A stretch of DNA of 64,000 nucleotides from Fusibacter paucivorans (GCF_018390735.1 NZ_JAHBCL010000010.1:1-64000), one strand, 5' to 3'; shown: positions 26,477 to 35,595, numbered from the stretch's first letter. Translations and numbers: made by a program. Notes: generated by a model from the sequence alone, not told the origin.

Positions 26477-27394
26477 TTATTTTACTGTGATATAACCATC
26501 TTCAACAATTGCTTGGCCCTCATCACTTAAGATAAAGTCGATAAACATTTGTGCACCTTCGGTTGTCTCTTGTGGTGTATTCATTAAGAAAGGTCTTGAT
26601 ACTGGGTAGTCACCAGCTTTAATCGTTTCTACTGATGGTGCGACACCGTCAATTTCGAGTGGTTTGACTGATTCGTCAACAACACCGAGTGAAAGATAAC
26701 CAATCGCAGTTTCTTTTGAAGCCAGCGCTGCTTTTACACCGCCGTTGCCATTAAAGATCAGAGCAGTTTCTGAAACGAGGCTGCCGCTTTCATCTTCGAG
26801 TTTAAGAATTTCTTCAAAGGCACCTCTCGTACCTGAACCATCTTCTCTGCTGATCACGACGATTTCTTCATCATTGCCGCCGACATCTTTCCAGTTTGTG
26901 ATTTCGCCTTTGAAGATGCCTTGAACTTGTTCTTTTGAAAGACTTGTTACAGGGTTGCTTGGATGTACTGAAACCGCAATCCCATCATATGCAATAACGT
27001 GTTCATTTAAGTTAAATTCTTTTTCGCTGTCTTTAAGGTTTCTTGAAGTATTGCCGATATCAGAAATGCCTTCAACAACATCCTTAACACCTTGTGATGA
27101 ACCGCCGCCATTGACGTTAACGCGTACATTTGGATATTTTGCTTCGAATGCATCTGCTTCTTCCTGTGCCAATGGCAATACAGAAGTTGAACCAGAAACG
27201 TTTACAGTGATTTCTTCTGCCGCAGCAGGCTCGCTTGTTTCTGCCGGTGTTGTTTCAGCAGGAGTCGACTCACTTGATGCTGCAGGTGTTGATGTTGAAG
27301 CCGAAGCGTTTTCTGTTGATCCCCCACATGCTGTTAAAGCAAATACCATTAACAAGATCATGGCTAAAATGCCAGCTGATTTTAATGTCTTCAT
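26477..27394 (-). CDS. pstS: Phosphate-binding lipoprotein PstS
   Basis: About 305 residues. A signal peptide with lipobox LTAC (Cys23) is followed by a Ser/Thr/Ala/Pro linker to about residue 55. The binding domain has NVSGSTSVLPLAQEEADAF, NGGGSSQGVKDV and the phosphate-loop SREDGSGTRGAFEEIL, the PstS signatures. Start at 27394 has GGAGGG ten bases upstream; the frame extends to 27439 without a better site. First gene of the pst operon; a candidate Pho box and promoter lie upstream. Confidence 0.97.
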   Translation of the reverse strand: MKTLKSAGILAMILLMVFALTACGGSTENASASTSTPAASSESTPAETTPAETSEPAAAEEITVNVSGSTSVLPLAQEEADAFEAKYPNVRVNVNGGGSSQGVKDVVEGISDIGNTSRNLKDSEKEFNLNEHVIAYDGIAVSVHPSNPVTSLSKEQVQGIFKGEITNWKDVGGNDEEIVVISREDGSGTRGAFEEILKLEDESGSLVSETALIFNGNGGVKAALASKETAIGYLSLGVVDESVKPLEIDGVAPSVETIKAGDYPVSRPFLMNTPQETTEGAQMFIDFILSDEGQAIVEDGYITVK

Positions 27395-27453
27395 TTGTAT
27401 GATGCCCTCCAATTTTTTTTCAAAATTAATTACAGTCATAATTTAACATGGCT

Positions 27454-27493
27454 ATGTTATGCCGATATCAGTGTAAAGTTAATTCTATGTAAA
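27454..27493 (-). promoter_or_regulatory. Candidate pst promoter with Pho-box repeats
   Basis: On the minus strand TTTACA and TTAACT start 11 bases apart, matching the TTHAYA-type direct repeats bound by PhoP in Bacillota, with another TTTACA overlapping. TTAACT is also 17 bases from TAACAT, a possible -35/-10 pair. Placement about 60-100 bases before pstS fits PhoP activation. Confidence 0.5.
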
Positions 27494-27563
27494 GTCACAT
27501 ATTTAGCACTAGAACATATCGTTTTCAAAGTTGTATCATACCCAATGCTTAAATCATGCAATT

Positions 27564-27601
27564 AAAAAAGCACGACGGATCGATTGATCGCATCGTGCTT
27601 T
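27564..27601 (-). terminator. Intrinsic terminator after phoR
   Basis: AAAGCACGA and TCGTGCTTT flank an inner GATC-gatt-GATC stem, with six T following on the minus strand. It separates phoPR from the pst promoter. Confidence 0.85.
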
Positions 27602-27635
27602 CCTATAAACGGCGCTTTAAGGCACCTAACTTCTA

Positions 27636-29387
27636 TTATTGTTCACTATCTTTTGGAAAGAGAATTTCAAAAGTCGTTCCGGCATTGACATTGCTTGTTA
27701 CACTGATTTTGCCTTTATACAGCAATACAATGTGTTTCACAATGGAAAGGCCCAGTCCCGTACCGCCTTGATTTCGACTTCTGCCTTTATCAACGCGGTA
27801 AAACCGCTCAAAGAGCCTCGTTAAATGTTCTTCCGGAATACCAATCCCAGTGTCGCTGACTGTAATCTTAATCCAATTGCCGGTACTGGTAATTTTAATA
27901 TTGACCTCTCCCACTTCCGTGTATTTAAGCGCATTGTCGACAAGGTTAATCATCATTTGCTTCACCCTGTCACGGTTTCCCAGCATCGTCATTGGGCCAT
28001 CTTTCTCAGCAGACAATCCAATGCTTTTCTGTTCGGCCTTTAAACTGAGCATATCGACAACTTCATCAATGACTTCACACACTTCAACGCGTTCTTTATC
28101 GTAGTCTTTATCCATGCGCTCAATCTCTGAGAGAATCAAAATATCATTGATCAATCGGTAAAGCCGATCCGATTCGATATCGATGATATCAAGAAACCTG
28201 AGTGCCGTTCCTTCATCACCGATAGCGCCGTTTTTGAGTGTATCTACAAAACCTTTAATCGATGTCAACGGCGTCTTTAACTCATGCGACACGTTGGAAA
28301 CGAAATCTGAACGCATTTGTTCGAGTTTGCGTATCTGGGTCACATCTTGGAGCACCACGATACTGCCGATAATGTCTTTTTCATTGGTAATAATCGGATT
28401 AATATAAATTCGCAAAATCTTATCAAGATGAATATATGAGAGTTCCTTCACTTGCGATATACCGCTCTCAATGGCATCCTCCACCATTTCAGCCAACTCA
28501 TCATTTCGAATAATCTTGTACATCGATTCATTTTCAACGATATAGTCAGAAGGCAAGTTCAATATTTCAAAACAGATGGGATTAATCATCAAAATATTCT
28601 TATCCGCATCGATGGCAATAATCCCATTGATCATACTGTTGAGAATTGCCTCAAGTTCAACATTGCGCTGTTTAAGACTGGTCATGGAAACAGCAAGATT
28701 AACACTCATATGATTGAAAGAATTTGTCAATTCACCAATTTGATCACTGGTATGCGTGTAAATTTTTTTTCCGTAATTGCCGGCACTGATGTCTTTGGCT
28801 GCTTTTGTCAGTTCATCAATGGGACCCGTAATACGTCTGCTCATGAACCACGCAATAATCATTGCCAAAATGATTGCAATCGCCGTAGAGAGCATGGTAT
28901 AGCGTTTGATGGTATCGTTGATTTCATTCAGCTCAAAGAGCGGTTTTGAAATACGGATAATATAGTGTGTTCCTTTAAGTGTCACGGGAATTGCCGTGTA
29001 GAGGTATTCCGTCTTGAGGGTGCTAGAATAACGAACCGAACTGGCTAATGTGCCAGTTGAAAGTGCCGTACGCACTTCTTCTCGATTGATGTGATTGTCC
29101 ATATTCGCCGGATTTTCTTCGGAGTCGGCCTGTACGACGCCGCTGCCATTAATGATGGTGACGCGCACGTCCAGCATATCTTTGACGCCGTAAGCAAACT
29201 CTTTAAAACTCGTCTCATCCAAATCAATATCCAACAGATGTTCTTTGACGAGGCCTATTTCATTCTCAAGCTGCGCCTCATACTGCGTCACCAATTGATC
29301 CTTTAACGCATTGTTTATGACGACGCTGAGCGGAACGACGATGACGAGCACTAATACGGCGTAGGATAACAGCAGTTTTCTTCGCAT
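27636..29387 (-). CDS. phoR: Phosphate regulon sensor histidine kinase PhoR
   Basis: A 583-residue membrane kinase. Membrane segment at about 6-28, extracytoplasmic sensor to about 165, second membrane segment at 165-185, HAMP (ITGPIDELTKAAKDISAGNYG), PAS domain (residues about 245-340, NSMINGIIAIDADKNILMIN), then HisKA with the phospho-His in SNVSHELKTPLTSIKG and HATPase with DNALKYTEVGE, DTGIGIPEEHL and RNQGGTGLGLSI. This architecture is that of Bacillus PhoR. Phosphorylates PhoP, encoded 27 bases upstream. Confidence 0.95.
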   Translation of the reverse strand: MRRKLLLSYAVLVLVIVVPLSVVINNALKDQLVTQYEAQLENEIGLVKEHLLDIDLDETSFKEFAYGVKDMLDVRVTIINGSGVVQADSEENPANMDNHINREEVRTALSTGTLASSVRYSSTLKTEYLYTAIPVTLKGTHYIIRISKPLFELNEINDTIKRYTMLSTAIAIILAMIIAWFMSRRITGPIDELTKAAKDISAGNYGKKIYTHTSDQIGELTNSFNHMSVNLAVSMTSLKQRNVELEAILNSMINGIIAIDADKNILMINPICFEILNLPSDYIVENESMYKIIRNDELAEMVEDAIESGISQVKELSYIHLDKILRIYINPIITNEKDIIGSIVVLQDVTQIRKLEQMRSDFVSNVSHELKTPLTSIKGFVDTLKNGAIGDEGTALRFLDIIDIESDRLYRLINDILILSEIERMDKDYDKERVEVCEVIDEVVDMLSLKAEQKSIGLSAEKDGPMTMLGNRDRVKQMMINLVDNALKYTEVGEVNIKITSTGNWIKITVSDTGIGIPEEHLTRLFERFYRVDKGRSRNQGGTGLGLSIVKHIVLLYKGKISVTSNVNAGTTFEILFPKDSEQ

Positions 29388-29414
29388 ATTCGCAATCTCC
29401 TTATCGTCTTTGTC

Positions 29415-30113
29415 CTATTGTTTAAACTTATAGCCAATACCGCGAACGGTTAAAATAAGTTCCGGGTTTTTATCATCTTTTTCGATTTTTTTGCGTAACT
29501 GTCGAATATGAACATCAACGGTTCGCGTTTCGCCTATATAGTCATAGCCCCAGATGGATTCGAGCAATTCATCTCTTGTAAAAACACGCCCCGGCGTTTT
29601 CATGAGTTTTTCAAGGAGTTCAAATTCTTTCAGCGTCAAAAAGATCTCATTGCCGTCTTTAAATATTTGATGGGTTTCTAAATTGATCGTCAATCCTTCT
29701 TGATCGATAATATTGGAAACCTGTGTTTCAACTTTGCGCGCTTCACTTCTACGAATAATCGCCTTCACTCTCGAAATGAGTTCACGTGTTCTAAACGGCT
29801 TCCCGACATAATCATCAGCACCCATTTCAAGGCCAATGACTGCGTCAATTTCTTCGTTCTTCGCTGTCAGCATCATGACGGGTAGTGATGCTTTATCTGA
29901 TTGTCTGATCTTTCGGAGCACTTCAATGCCATCAATTCCCGGCAGCATCAAATCCAATAATATACAATCCAATGTCTGTGTTTCAATAATTTTTAATGCC
30001 TGTTCACCGGTTTCTGCCTCGACGACTTCATAGCCATTGCTTTCAAGATTATAACGCAGTAACTCCAGAATATGAATTTCATCATCGACAATTAATACTT
30101 TATATTTGTTCAT
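29415..30113 (-). CDS. phoP: Phosphate regulon response regulator PhoP/PhoB
   Basis: About 232 residues: receiver domain with acidic DDE near residue 8, phospho-acceptor Asp in DCILLDLMLPGIDG, switch Thr and Lys in MLTAKNEEID and YVGKPF, then an OmpR-type winged helix (LTLKEFELLEKLMKTPGRVFTRDELL, TVDVHIRQLRKKIE). Start at 30113 has AAGGTGG upstream; the frame is open to 30176 without SD. It should activate the pst operon under phosphate limitation. Confidence 0.95.
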   Translation of the reverse strand: MNKYKVLIVDDEIHILELLRYNLESNGYEVVEAETGEQALKIIETQTLDCILLDLMLPGIDGIEVLRKIRQSDKASLPVMMLTAKNEEIDAVIGLEMGADDYVGKPFRTRELISRVKAIIRRSEARKVETQVSNIIDQEGLTINLETHQIFKDGNEIFLTLKEFELLEKLMKTPGRVFTRDELLESIWGYDYIGETRTVDVHIRQLRKKIEKDDKNPELILTVRGIGYKFKQ

Positions 30114-30157
30114 TGGTATCCACCTTTTTCGATATTTGTAATTAATTTTGAAAGGTG

Positions 30158-30273
30158 AGGAAATTGCATTATTCAACTTTTAATCTTTTTAACACAATAT
30201 GCATCTCTTCTGCAAGATGAAACTTCAACATACGGTGTAAAAGTTCAACGAAAAGACTATTATGCAATTTCCT
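30158..30273. repeat. 12-base inverted repeat pair upstream of phoP
   Basis: AGGAAATTGCAT (30158-30169) and ATGCAATTTCCT (30262-30273) are perfect complements 92 bases apart. The interval contains an inner hairpin CATCTC-TTCTGC-AAGATG and two copies of a TTCAACTTTT-like sequence in opposite orientation, so the whole could fold into one long hairpin. It could be regulatory or a relic of a small element. Confidence 0.55.
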
Positions 30274-30566
30274 TAGATAGCTAATCGCTTTTATTGTATA
30301 TTATTTCGTTCCCCTATGACAACAGAAAACCTTAATTATTCGCTAAATACCCTCTAAAATATGCGAGACATCATGTTCTTTATCGCTTTTCCACCATATA
30401 AACATCCGCTATGAGCTGGTTCAGTCGTTATTAGCAGCATGTCAAAGGTCCTTGAAAGCCTCTCTTAATGAACCCTTGATACGACGTTTAGCGGTTTCAC
30501 GGCTTATGGCATTAATATTTGACGTTTATTTAAACGACTTTTCACTCATCTTCCGCTATAATAGAG

Positions 30567-30661
30567 ATACTAAGTAATTGCATCATACGTCCGAATATAC
30601 GTGCTTTAAGGCGCTGAGGTCGCGGCGTAAATAAATCGGCAAGGACAACCCCGGAGGCATC
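30567..30661 (+). promoter_or_regulatory. GC-rich structured leader of the MATE gene, candidate riboswitch
   Basis: Between a TATAAT box and the SD lies a GC-rich stretch (GGCGCTGAGGTCGCGGCG, then TCGGCAAGGACAACCCCGG) unlike the AT-rich surroundings. CCGA/TCGG and ACG-CGC/GCG-CGT pairings are possible, and the end abuts GGAGG. MATE exporters in clostridia are known targets of guanidine riboswitches, but I could not match a class with certainty. Confidence 0.4.
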
Positions 30662-32026
30662 ATGTCTTTTTTAGGCTACAAAGATAATCGCGAATTCTAT
30701 ACGCTTCTTTTTAATACAGCAATTCCCATTGCCGTTCAAAATGCCATTTCGTCCTCTTTGAATCTCGTGGACAATGTCATGATCGGTCAATTGGGTGCAA
30801 CGAGTATTGCCGCAGTCGGTTTGGCGAATCAGCTGTTTTTCTTGATGACACTCATTCTCTTCGGCACTTACAGCGGTGTCAGCATTTTCATTTCGCAGTA
30901 CTGGGGCAACAAAAATTACGACCGCCTCAGAGATGTCATGGTCGTTGCACTAACCATCGGCTTAATTGTCTCAGCACTGTTCTTCATTATTGCTTTTGCA
31001 CTGCCAGTACAATTCTTGACGCTGATCTCCGGTGATACCGACCTCATTGCCGTTGGCGCACCGTATTTGCGCATTGTCAGCTTCAGTTACCTTTTGACCG
31101 CCGTCAGTTTTGCCTTTGGCTTTTCAACGCGCGGCATTGGCCATGCCAAATTGCCGATGAAGGCAAGTGTCATCTCGCTCCTCATCAATACCGGCCTTAA
31201 TGCCCTCCTGATCTTTGGCCTCTTTGGCTTTCCGGTTCTCGGTGTACGCGGCGCTGCCATTGCAACACTCATTGCGCGGATCATTGAGTGCATCATCATC
31301 CTAAACGGCATTTACCGCGGTATTCCATATTTATCCGTGACACTGTCCGACTTTTTTAAAGCAAAGCGCTCAACCTTTCAGCACATTTTAAAAACAGCAC
31401 TTCCCGTCATTGTCAATGAAGGTTTCTGGGCGCTTGGCATGACGACATACGCCTATGTATATGCCCATATGGGGACAATGGAAATGGCTTCTATTCAAAT
31501 ATCCAATATGATCAACAGTCTTTTTTTCGTCATCAGTATGGGACTCGGCAACGCCGCAATGGTGATGCTCGGCAACAAACTCGGCGCCGGCGAAATCGAC
31601 GATGCAATCCGCTTTAATCATAAGTTTTTGGCACTTTCTGCTATCTGCGGTATTTTCGTTGCCATTATCGTATTTACGCTGTCGCCGTTTGCAATCCCAA
31701 GGCTTTTTAATTTGACGGCCGCCGGTTACACGGCGACGATTAAAACGCTGAGAGTCCTTGCCTTTTTGACCCCATTTCGCTTTTACAATACTATCGTCGT
31801 CATTGGCACGCTTCGCAGCGGCGGCGACACCGTTTATTCTATGATCCTCGAACTTTCCTGCGTTTGGCTGATCGGTGTTCCCATTGCCTTTTTCTGCGGC
31901 TTTTATTTAAAGCTTCCCGTTTATTATGTCGCCGGCTTTATTGGCGTTGAGGAAATAGCCAAAGCATTGCTGGGGCTGCCGCGCGTCAAATCCAACAAGT
32001 GGGCAAAACGCCTTATTCAAACTTAA
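30662..32026 (+). CDS. MATE family efflux transporter
   Basis: A 454-residue polytopic membrane protein with about 12 membrane segments in two similar halves. Family features are SSLNLVDNVMIGQLGATSIAAVGLANQ near residue 27 and the matching second-half segments AHMGTMEMASIQISNMINSL and GMGLGNAAMVMLGNKLGAGE-like sequence near 290. Exports cationic drugs, metabolites or related compounds in exchange for Na+ or H+. SD GGAGG. Convergent with the thioesterase gene, with only two bases between their stops and no visible terminator. The substrate is not predictable from sequence; the structured leader may hold the clue. Confidence 0.92.
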   Translation: MSFLGYKDNREFYTLLFNTAIPIAVQNAISSSLNLVDNVMIGQLGATSIAAVGLANQLFFLMTLILFGTYSGVSIFISQYWGNKNYDRLRDVMVVALTIGLIVSALFFIIAFALPVQFLTLISGDTDLIAVGAPYLRIVSFSYLLTAVSFAFGFSTRGIGHAKLPMKASVISLLINTGLNALLIFGLFGFPVLGVRGAAIATLIARIIECIIILNGIYRGIPYLSVTLSDFFKAKRSTFQHILKTALPVIVNEGFWALGMTTYAYVYAHMGTMEMASIQISNMINSLFFVISMGLGNAAMVMLGNKLGAGEIDDAIRFNHKFLALSAICGIFVAIIVFTLSPFAIPRLFNLTAAGYTATIKTLRVLAFLTPFRFYNTIVVIGTLRSGGDTVYSMILELSCVWLIGVPIAFFCGFYLKLPVYYVAGFIGVEEIAKALLGLPRVKSNKWAKRLIQT

Positions 32027-32028
32027 AT

Positions 32029-32808
32029 TCACCAAGTCAGAACACATTGAACGGCAACGCGATCGCTCTCACAGATATCTGCCAGAAGCGCGTTGCCGTT
32101 TTCATGTGCAAAATGATCTGTCTCGCCGTTCATTTCCGTATTTGCCTGCTGTTCCGGCGCTGCGTAAAGCGATAAAACCACATCAGCACCTTTAAAAACT
32201 TCTTGTCTATAGTGAATTTGGATCCCGTTCGGTTGACGCGCTGCCTTTAACCTCTCGGGAATAGCATTCATCAACCAATGAAAATAGGCGCCGTTGTTAA
32301 CATGTCCATTGACGTCAATATCATTATAACCTACTTGATGATGACAAATGATCGGTTCGACATCCGGTTGCTGCGTTTTTTGCAGCTTTTGCGGTTTGAC
32401 CGCATCTTTTGCAACGCCAAAGACATCGTAAATCTCAGGTGGAATATTAGCTTGTTTGCGAATTGACAAGCTCATGTATGCCCATTTGCTCATCGCCGTT
32501 GCCATGCAGCGCCCCAACTCATCTACGATTGTATAACGCCTATAGGCGATGAATTTCCGAAAATAGATCGGTTCGGTCGTCACGGTTACAAACTGTGCGC
32601 GTTCGGGATAAAAGTGCACTTTGACATCCCATTCGACGATCACCCAAAAGCCATCCGCATCGTCCACGCCGCTTTCCGTTAATGCGTGCCAATAATGACG
32701 CGTTGAAATGTCTTGTAGAAAGTTTATAATTGTTATGGCCCTTAAACGGTGATTCTCATCAAAATCAACGGTGTTGATTTCATACTTTTTTACATATTCT
32801 TTGCCCAT
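32029..32808 (-). CDS. Acyl-ACP thioesterase (FatA/PF01643-type)
   Basis: A 259-residue protein with two hot-dog domains. The first has VKKYEINTVDFDENHRLRA and INFLQDISTRHY; ADGFWVIVEWDVKVHFYP and FRKFIAYRRYTIVDELG follow as in bacterial acyl-ACP thioesterases. The second domain has QVGYNDIDVNGHVNNGAYFHWLMNA, with the catalytic Asn-His pair in DxNxHVNN. It releases fatty acids from acyl carrier protein, which may adjust membrane lipid composition or fatty-acid recycling. The nearby glycolipid-type glycosyltransferases are not in the same operon. Confidence 0.92.
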   Translation of the reverse strand: MGKEYVKKYEINTVDFDENHRLRAITIINFLQDISTRHYWHALTESGVDDADGFWVIVEWDVKVHFYPERAQFVTVTTEPIYFRKFIAYRRYTIVDELGRCMATAMSKWAYMSLSIRKQANIPPEIYDVFGVAKDAVKPQKLQKTQQPDVEPIICHHQVGYNDIDVNGHVNNGAYFHWLMNAIPERLKAARQPNGIQIHYRQEVFKGADVVLSLYAAPEQQANTEMNGETDHFAHENGNALLADICESDRVAVQCVLTW

Positions 32809-32908
32809 AAAATGCTTCTGCCTCCTGTAAATACAGTTCTATTACCCATTATAGCACAATTGTCGAAATCACGAACCCATTCAATCTAACCTATAGACAA
32901 ACTACACA

Positions 32909-32935
32909 AATATGTCTGACACAGCAAGACATATT
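32909..32935. repeat. 9-base inverted repeat in divergent promoter region
   Basis: AATATGTCT and AGACATATT are perfect arms around a nine-base loop. It lies 100 bases upstream of the thioesterase start on one side and just ahead of the uracil permease promoter on the other, a suitable place for a repressor site. No regulator was identified. Confidence 0.45.
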
Positions 32936-32948
32936 CCATTTTCTGTCA

Positions 32949-32977
32949 TTGCGTCAATACGCCAACTATGATATATT
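32949..32977 (+). promoter_or_regulatory. Promoter of the uracil permease gene
   Basis: TTGCGT, a 17-base spacer and TATATT form a plausible SigA promoter. Its transcript would begin near 32984 and include the whole PyrR leader. Confidence 0.55.
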
Positions 32978-33019
32978 TTTTTGGAATTAAATCACGCTAC
33001 TGTTCGTCAGTATGCAGCA

Positions 33020-33095
33020 CTTTTTAATTTAGTCCTGTGAGGCTGAAAAGAGAAGATGATAGTCTTCTCCCAATTTTGAAATCAATTAAGGGAGG
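33020..33095 (+). ncRNA. PyrR-binding leader of the uracil permease
   Basis: AGTCC-TGTGA-GGCT (33031-33044) matches the PyrR binding loop consensus ARUCCNGNGAGGYU (Rfam RF00515), flanked by CTTTT/AAAAG that closes a lower stem. Next, GAGAAGA/TCTTCTC (33050-33069) forms a second hairpin, and CTCCC (33067-33071) with GGGAG (33090-33094) a third that would cover the Shine-Dalgarno. No T run follows, so control may be at translation rather than by transcription termination. Confidence 0.82.
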
Positions 33096-33102
33096 TTTTT
33101 TT

Positions 33103-34335
33103 ATGTCTACAAACACGATGGTCGGCACTACCGAAACGCTAAAAGATTACAAAAGCTTTGTTTTGGGACTTCAGCACTTAATCGCCATGTTTGGCGCAAC
33201 CGTACTCGTTCCCATTCTAACCGGTTTTAATCCATCCGTCGCACTCTTTGCCGCAGGTTGCGGTACACTTATTTTTCATTTCTGTACAGATTTCAAAGTT
33301 CCCGTATTCCTCGGTTCTTCATTCGCATTTATTCCATTGATCTTACAAGTTAAAGAAATGTACGCAGGTGATCTGGCTTATGCCCAAGGCGGTATTATTG
33401 TATCCGGATTTATTTATGTCCTGCTGTCATTTGTGGTTAAAACCATTGGTGCTGATAAGATTAAGGCATTTCTTCCACCGAGAGTCGTCGGACCTATGAT
33501 TATCGTCATCGGCCTCAATCTCGTGCCAACTGCCGTTGACATGGTTAAGGCAAATTTTATGATTGCAGCTATTACACTTGCAACAGCACTGGGCATTAAC
33601 TTCTTTGGTAAAGGCTTTTTAAAACAACTGGCCATCCTTATTGGTGTCGTAACCGGTTACATTATTTCACTGTCGCTGGGTCAAGTAGATACAAGTGTAA
33701 TCACATCAGCTTCCTTGGTATCGCTTCCCGCTTTTTCACTGCCAAAATTCTCTGTTGAAGCGATTTTTGTCATTGCACCCGTCGTCTTAGCCGTTTTTAT
33801 GGAACATATTGGCGACATTACGACGAATGGTACAGTCGTCGGCAAAAACTTTGTTCAGGATCCCGGTTTGCATCGAACGTTGCTGGGTGATGGTCTTGCG
33901 ACAATGTTTGCCGGTTTTATCGGAGGCCCTGCTAACACCACTTATGGTGAAAATACAGGGGTTCTTGCGATTACGAAAAACTACAACCCTGTCATTTTAA
34001 GAATTGCAGCTGTCTTCGCCATTGTACTCAGCCTTATCGGCAAACTTGGCGGCGTGCTCAATTCTATTCCGACAGCAGTCATGGGCGGCATCAGCTTGAT
34101 GCTTTTTTCCATGATCGCCTTGATTGGCTTTAAGACGATCAAAGATAATGCTGTTCAAATGAATGCTAAAAATATTTTAATCATGGCTGTTATTATCTTT
34201 ATTGGACTTTCGCCGACATATCTGCCTGCAGCAGCAGTTTCACTGCCTATTCCAGGCACATTCGTTTCGCTTTCAGGTTTGAGCCTTGCAGCATTATGCG
34301 GTGTAATCCTGAATGCCATCATCGGCAACCGATAA
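33103..34335 (+). CDS. pyrP: Uracil permease (NCS2 family)
   Basis: About 410 residues with 12-14 membrane segments. UraA-type features are [21 protein letters not shown] at the N-terminus, [20 protein letters not shown] with the substrate-contacting Glu, and [19 protein letters not shown] with the second Glu. Start at 33103, seven bases after GGGAGG; the frame open from 33037 lies in the leader. The PyrR site in that leader supports uracil over xanthine as substrate. Followed by a strong terminator, so it is monocistronic. Confidence 0.95.
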   Translation: MSTNTMVGTTETLKDYKSFVLGLQHLIAMFGATVLVPILTGFNPSVALFAAGCGTLIFHFCTDFKVPVFLGSSFAFIPLILQVKEMYAGDLAYAQGGIIVSGFIYVLLSFVVKTIGADKIKAFLPPRVVGPMIIVIGLNLVPTAVDMVKANFMIAAITLATALGINFFGKGFLKQLAILIGVVTGYIISLSLGQVDTSVITSASLVSLPAFSLPKFSVEAIFVIAPVVLAVFMEHIGDITTNGTVVGKNFVQDPGLHRTLLGDGLATMFAGFIGGPANTTYGENTGVLAITKNYNPVILRIAAVFAIVLSLIGKLGGVLNSIPTAVMGGISLMLFSMIALIGFKTIKDNAVQMNAKNILIMAVIIFIGLSPTYLPAAAVSLPIPGTFVSLSGLSLAALCGVILNAIIGNR

Positions 34336-34369
34336 AAACATTGCACCAAAATATCATGAAGCATATAGA

Positions 34370-34415
34370 AAACCGATTGTACCGGATGCAGCCATCTGGA
34401 CAATCGGTTTTTTTA
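34370..34415 (+). terminator. Intrinsic terminator after the uracil permease gene
   Basis: AACCGATTGT and ACAATCGGTT form a 10-base stem followed by seven T, 35 bases past the stop. Confidence 0.92.
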
Positions 34416-34488
34416 CATGCTTTTTTTGTTGTGGCCGATGGCGGAATCCTATAAAATAGTATTGTAAAAATATCCAGAGGAGGTATTT

Positions 34489-35595
34489 ATGGCTAGAATT
34501 ATTATATTGACAGCATCAACCGGCGGTGGCCATGATAAAGCGGCAGACAATCTCAGAATTCTGCTCACTGAAAGTGGTCACATTGTACAAGTCTCACAAT
34601 TTATGCGCGAGATCAACCGCCCGCTTAATTATGTTGTCGTGAATTCCTATAAACAAATGTCGCTGCGTTCGCCCAGTACCTTTGGCCGGCTCTACAATCT
34701 CAGCAATCGCCGTCTCGTCAACAAACGTTTCTCAAACGTATTGAACATCGTCGGCAAATCGAAACTCCTTGCGCATATTGAAGTGTACAAACCGGACCTG
34801 ATTATCGGTACACACCTTTTGGCCAGCAACATTATCTGTACACTGAAAGCACAAAACAAGATTCGCGTCCCTTATTTGTCCGTAGTCACGGACTTTTTTC
34901 CGCATTTGAGCTACATCAATCCATTTGTCAACGCCTATATCGTCGGTGCAGAGCTAACGCGCAACGTCCTTATTCAAAACGGCATCAAAAGCCGTATCAT
35001 TTACAATTACGGTATGCCGCTGACGCCAAACTTCTATGCCATCAAACCACAGCCGATTGAACCGTTCACACTGCTCATAATGAGCGGCAGCATCGGCTTA
35101 AATTTCATTGATGATATTTTAGATTATCTCAGCAAAAGCTATTTGCCACTCAAGTGTATCGTCGTTTGCGGCAATAATAAGCATCTTCTTAAAAATCTTG
35201 AGAAACAGTATGCGGATGATATCAAATCCGGACATTTTGAACTGTATGGTTTTGTGGACAAAGTCGATCTTTTAATGGATCGTGCACATGTTATCGTCAC
35301 GAAGCCAGGTGGGCTGACCACCAGTGAAGCGATTGCTAAAGAACTGCCGCTGCTCATTCCATTTGCCATGCCGGGGCAAGAAGAAGAAAATACTGAGTTT
35401 TTGCTCAGTGCCGGCGCGGCGCTCCGAATCCGAAATGGTGAAAACCTGATGTTCATTTTAAATCAAATACACGAAGACGACCGTTTCTTTAAACTGTTGA
35501 AGCAAAATGTCACAGCCCTTAAACGCACTTATGATATCAATGCAACACTCAGACTGATTGATGCCATGTCATTAGGCGAATATGGAAATTTTTAA
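34489..35595 (+). CDS. Glycosyltransferase, MGDG synthase/UgtP type (paralog 1)
   Basis: A 368-residue GT-B, GT28-like enzyme. The N-terminal STGGGHDKAADNL is the MGDG-synthase motif GGGHxxxA, followed by IVGTHLLASN-like region for the lipid acceptor; the C-terminal domain has the nucleotide-sugar motif VTKPGGLTTSEAIAKELPLL and PFAMPGQEEENTEFL. Such enzymes add glucose or galactose from UDP-sugars to diacylglycerol at the membrane surface. Two paralogs occur at 40160 and 44862. SD GAGGAGG. Single gene between two terminators or promoters. Confidence 0.88.
   Translation: MARIIILTASTGGGHDKAADNLRILLTESGHIVQVSQFMREINRPLNYVVVNSYKQMSLRSPSTFGRLYNLSNRRLVNKRFSNVLNIVGKSKLLAHIEVYKPDLIIGTHLLASNIICTLKAQNKIRVPYLSVVTDFFPHLSYINPFVNAYIVGAELTRNVLIQNGIKSRIIYNYGMPLTPNFYAIKPQPIEPFTLLIMSGSIGLNFIDDILDYLSKSYLPLKCIVVCGNNKHLLKNLEKQYADDIKSGHFELYGFVDKVDLLMDRAHVIVTKPGGLTTSEAIAKELPLLIPFAMPGQEEENTEFLLSAGAALRIRNGENLMFILNQIHEDDRFFKLLKQNVTALKRTYDINATLRLIDAMSLGEYGNF

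Larger units (their letters stand above)
30114..30661. other. Divergent intergenic region, phoP and MATE leaders
   Basis: This 548-base stretch holds no gene. Its left third contains a wide inverted repeat before phoP (30158-30273). A TATAAT box at about 30555-30560 begins the MATE transcript on the plus strand. The part at 30361-30550 shows nothing I can interpret. Confidence 0.5.

Noticed and set aside
30361-30550. Possible decayed gene upstream of the MATE leader
   Set aside because: No frame shows continuous or recognisable protein sequence.
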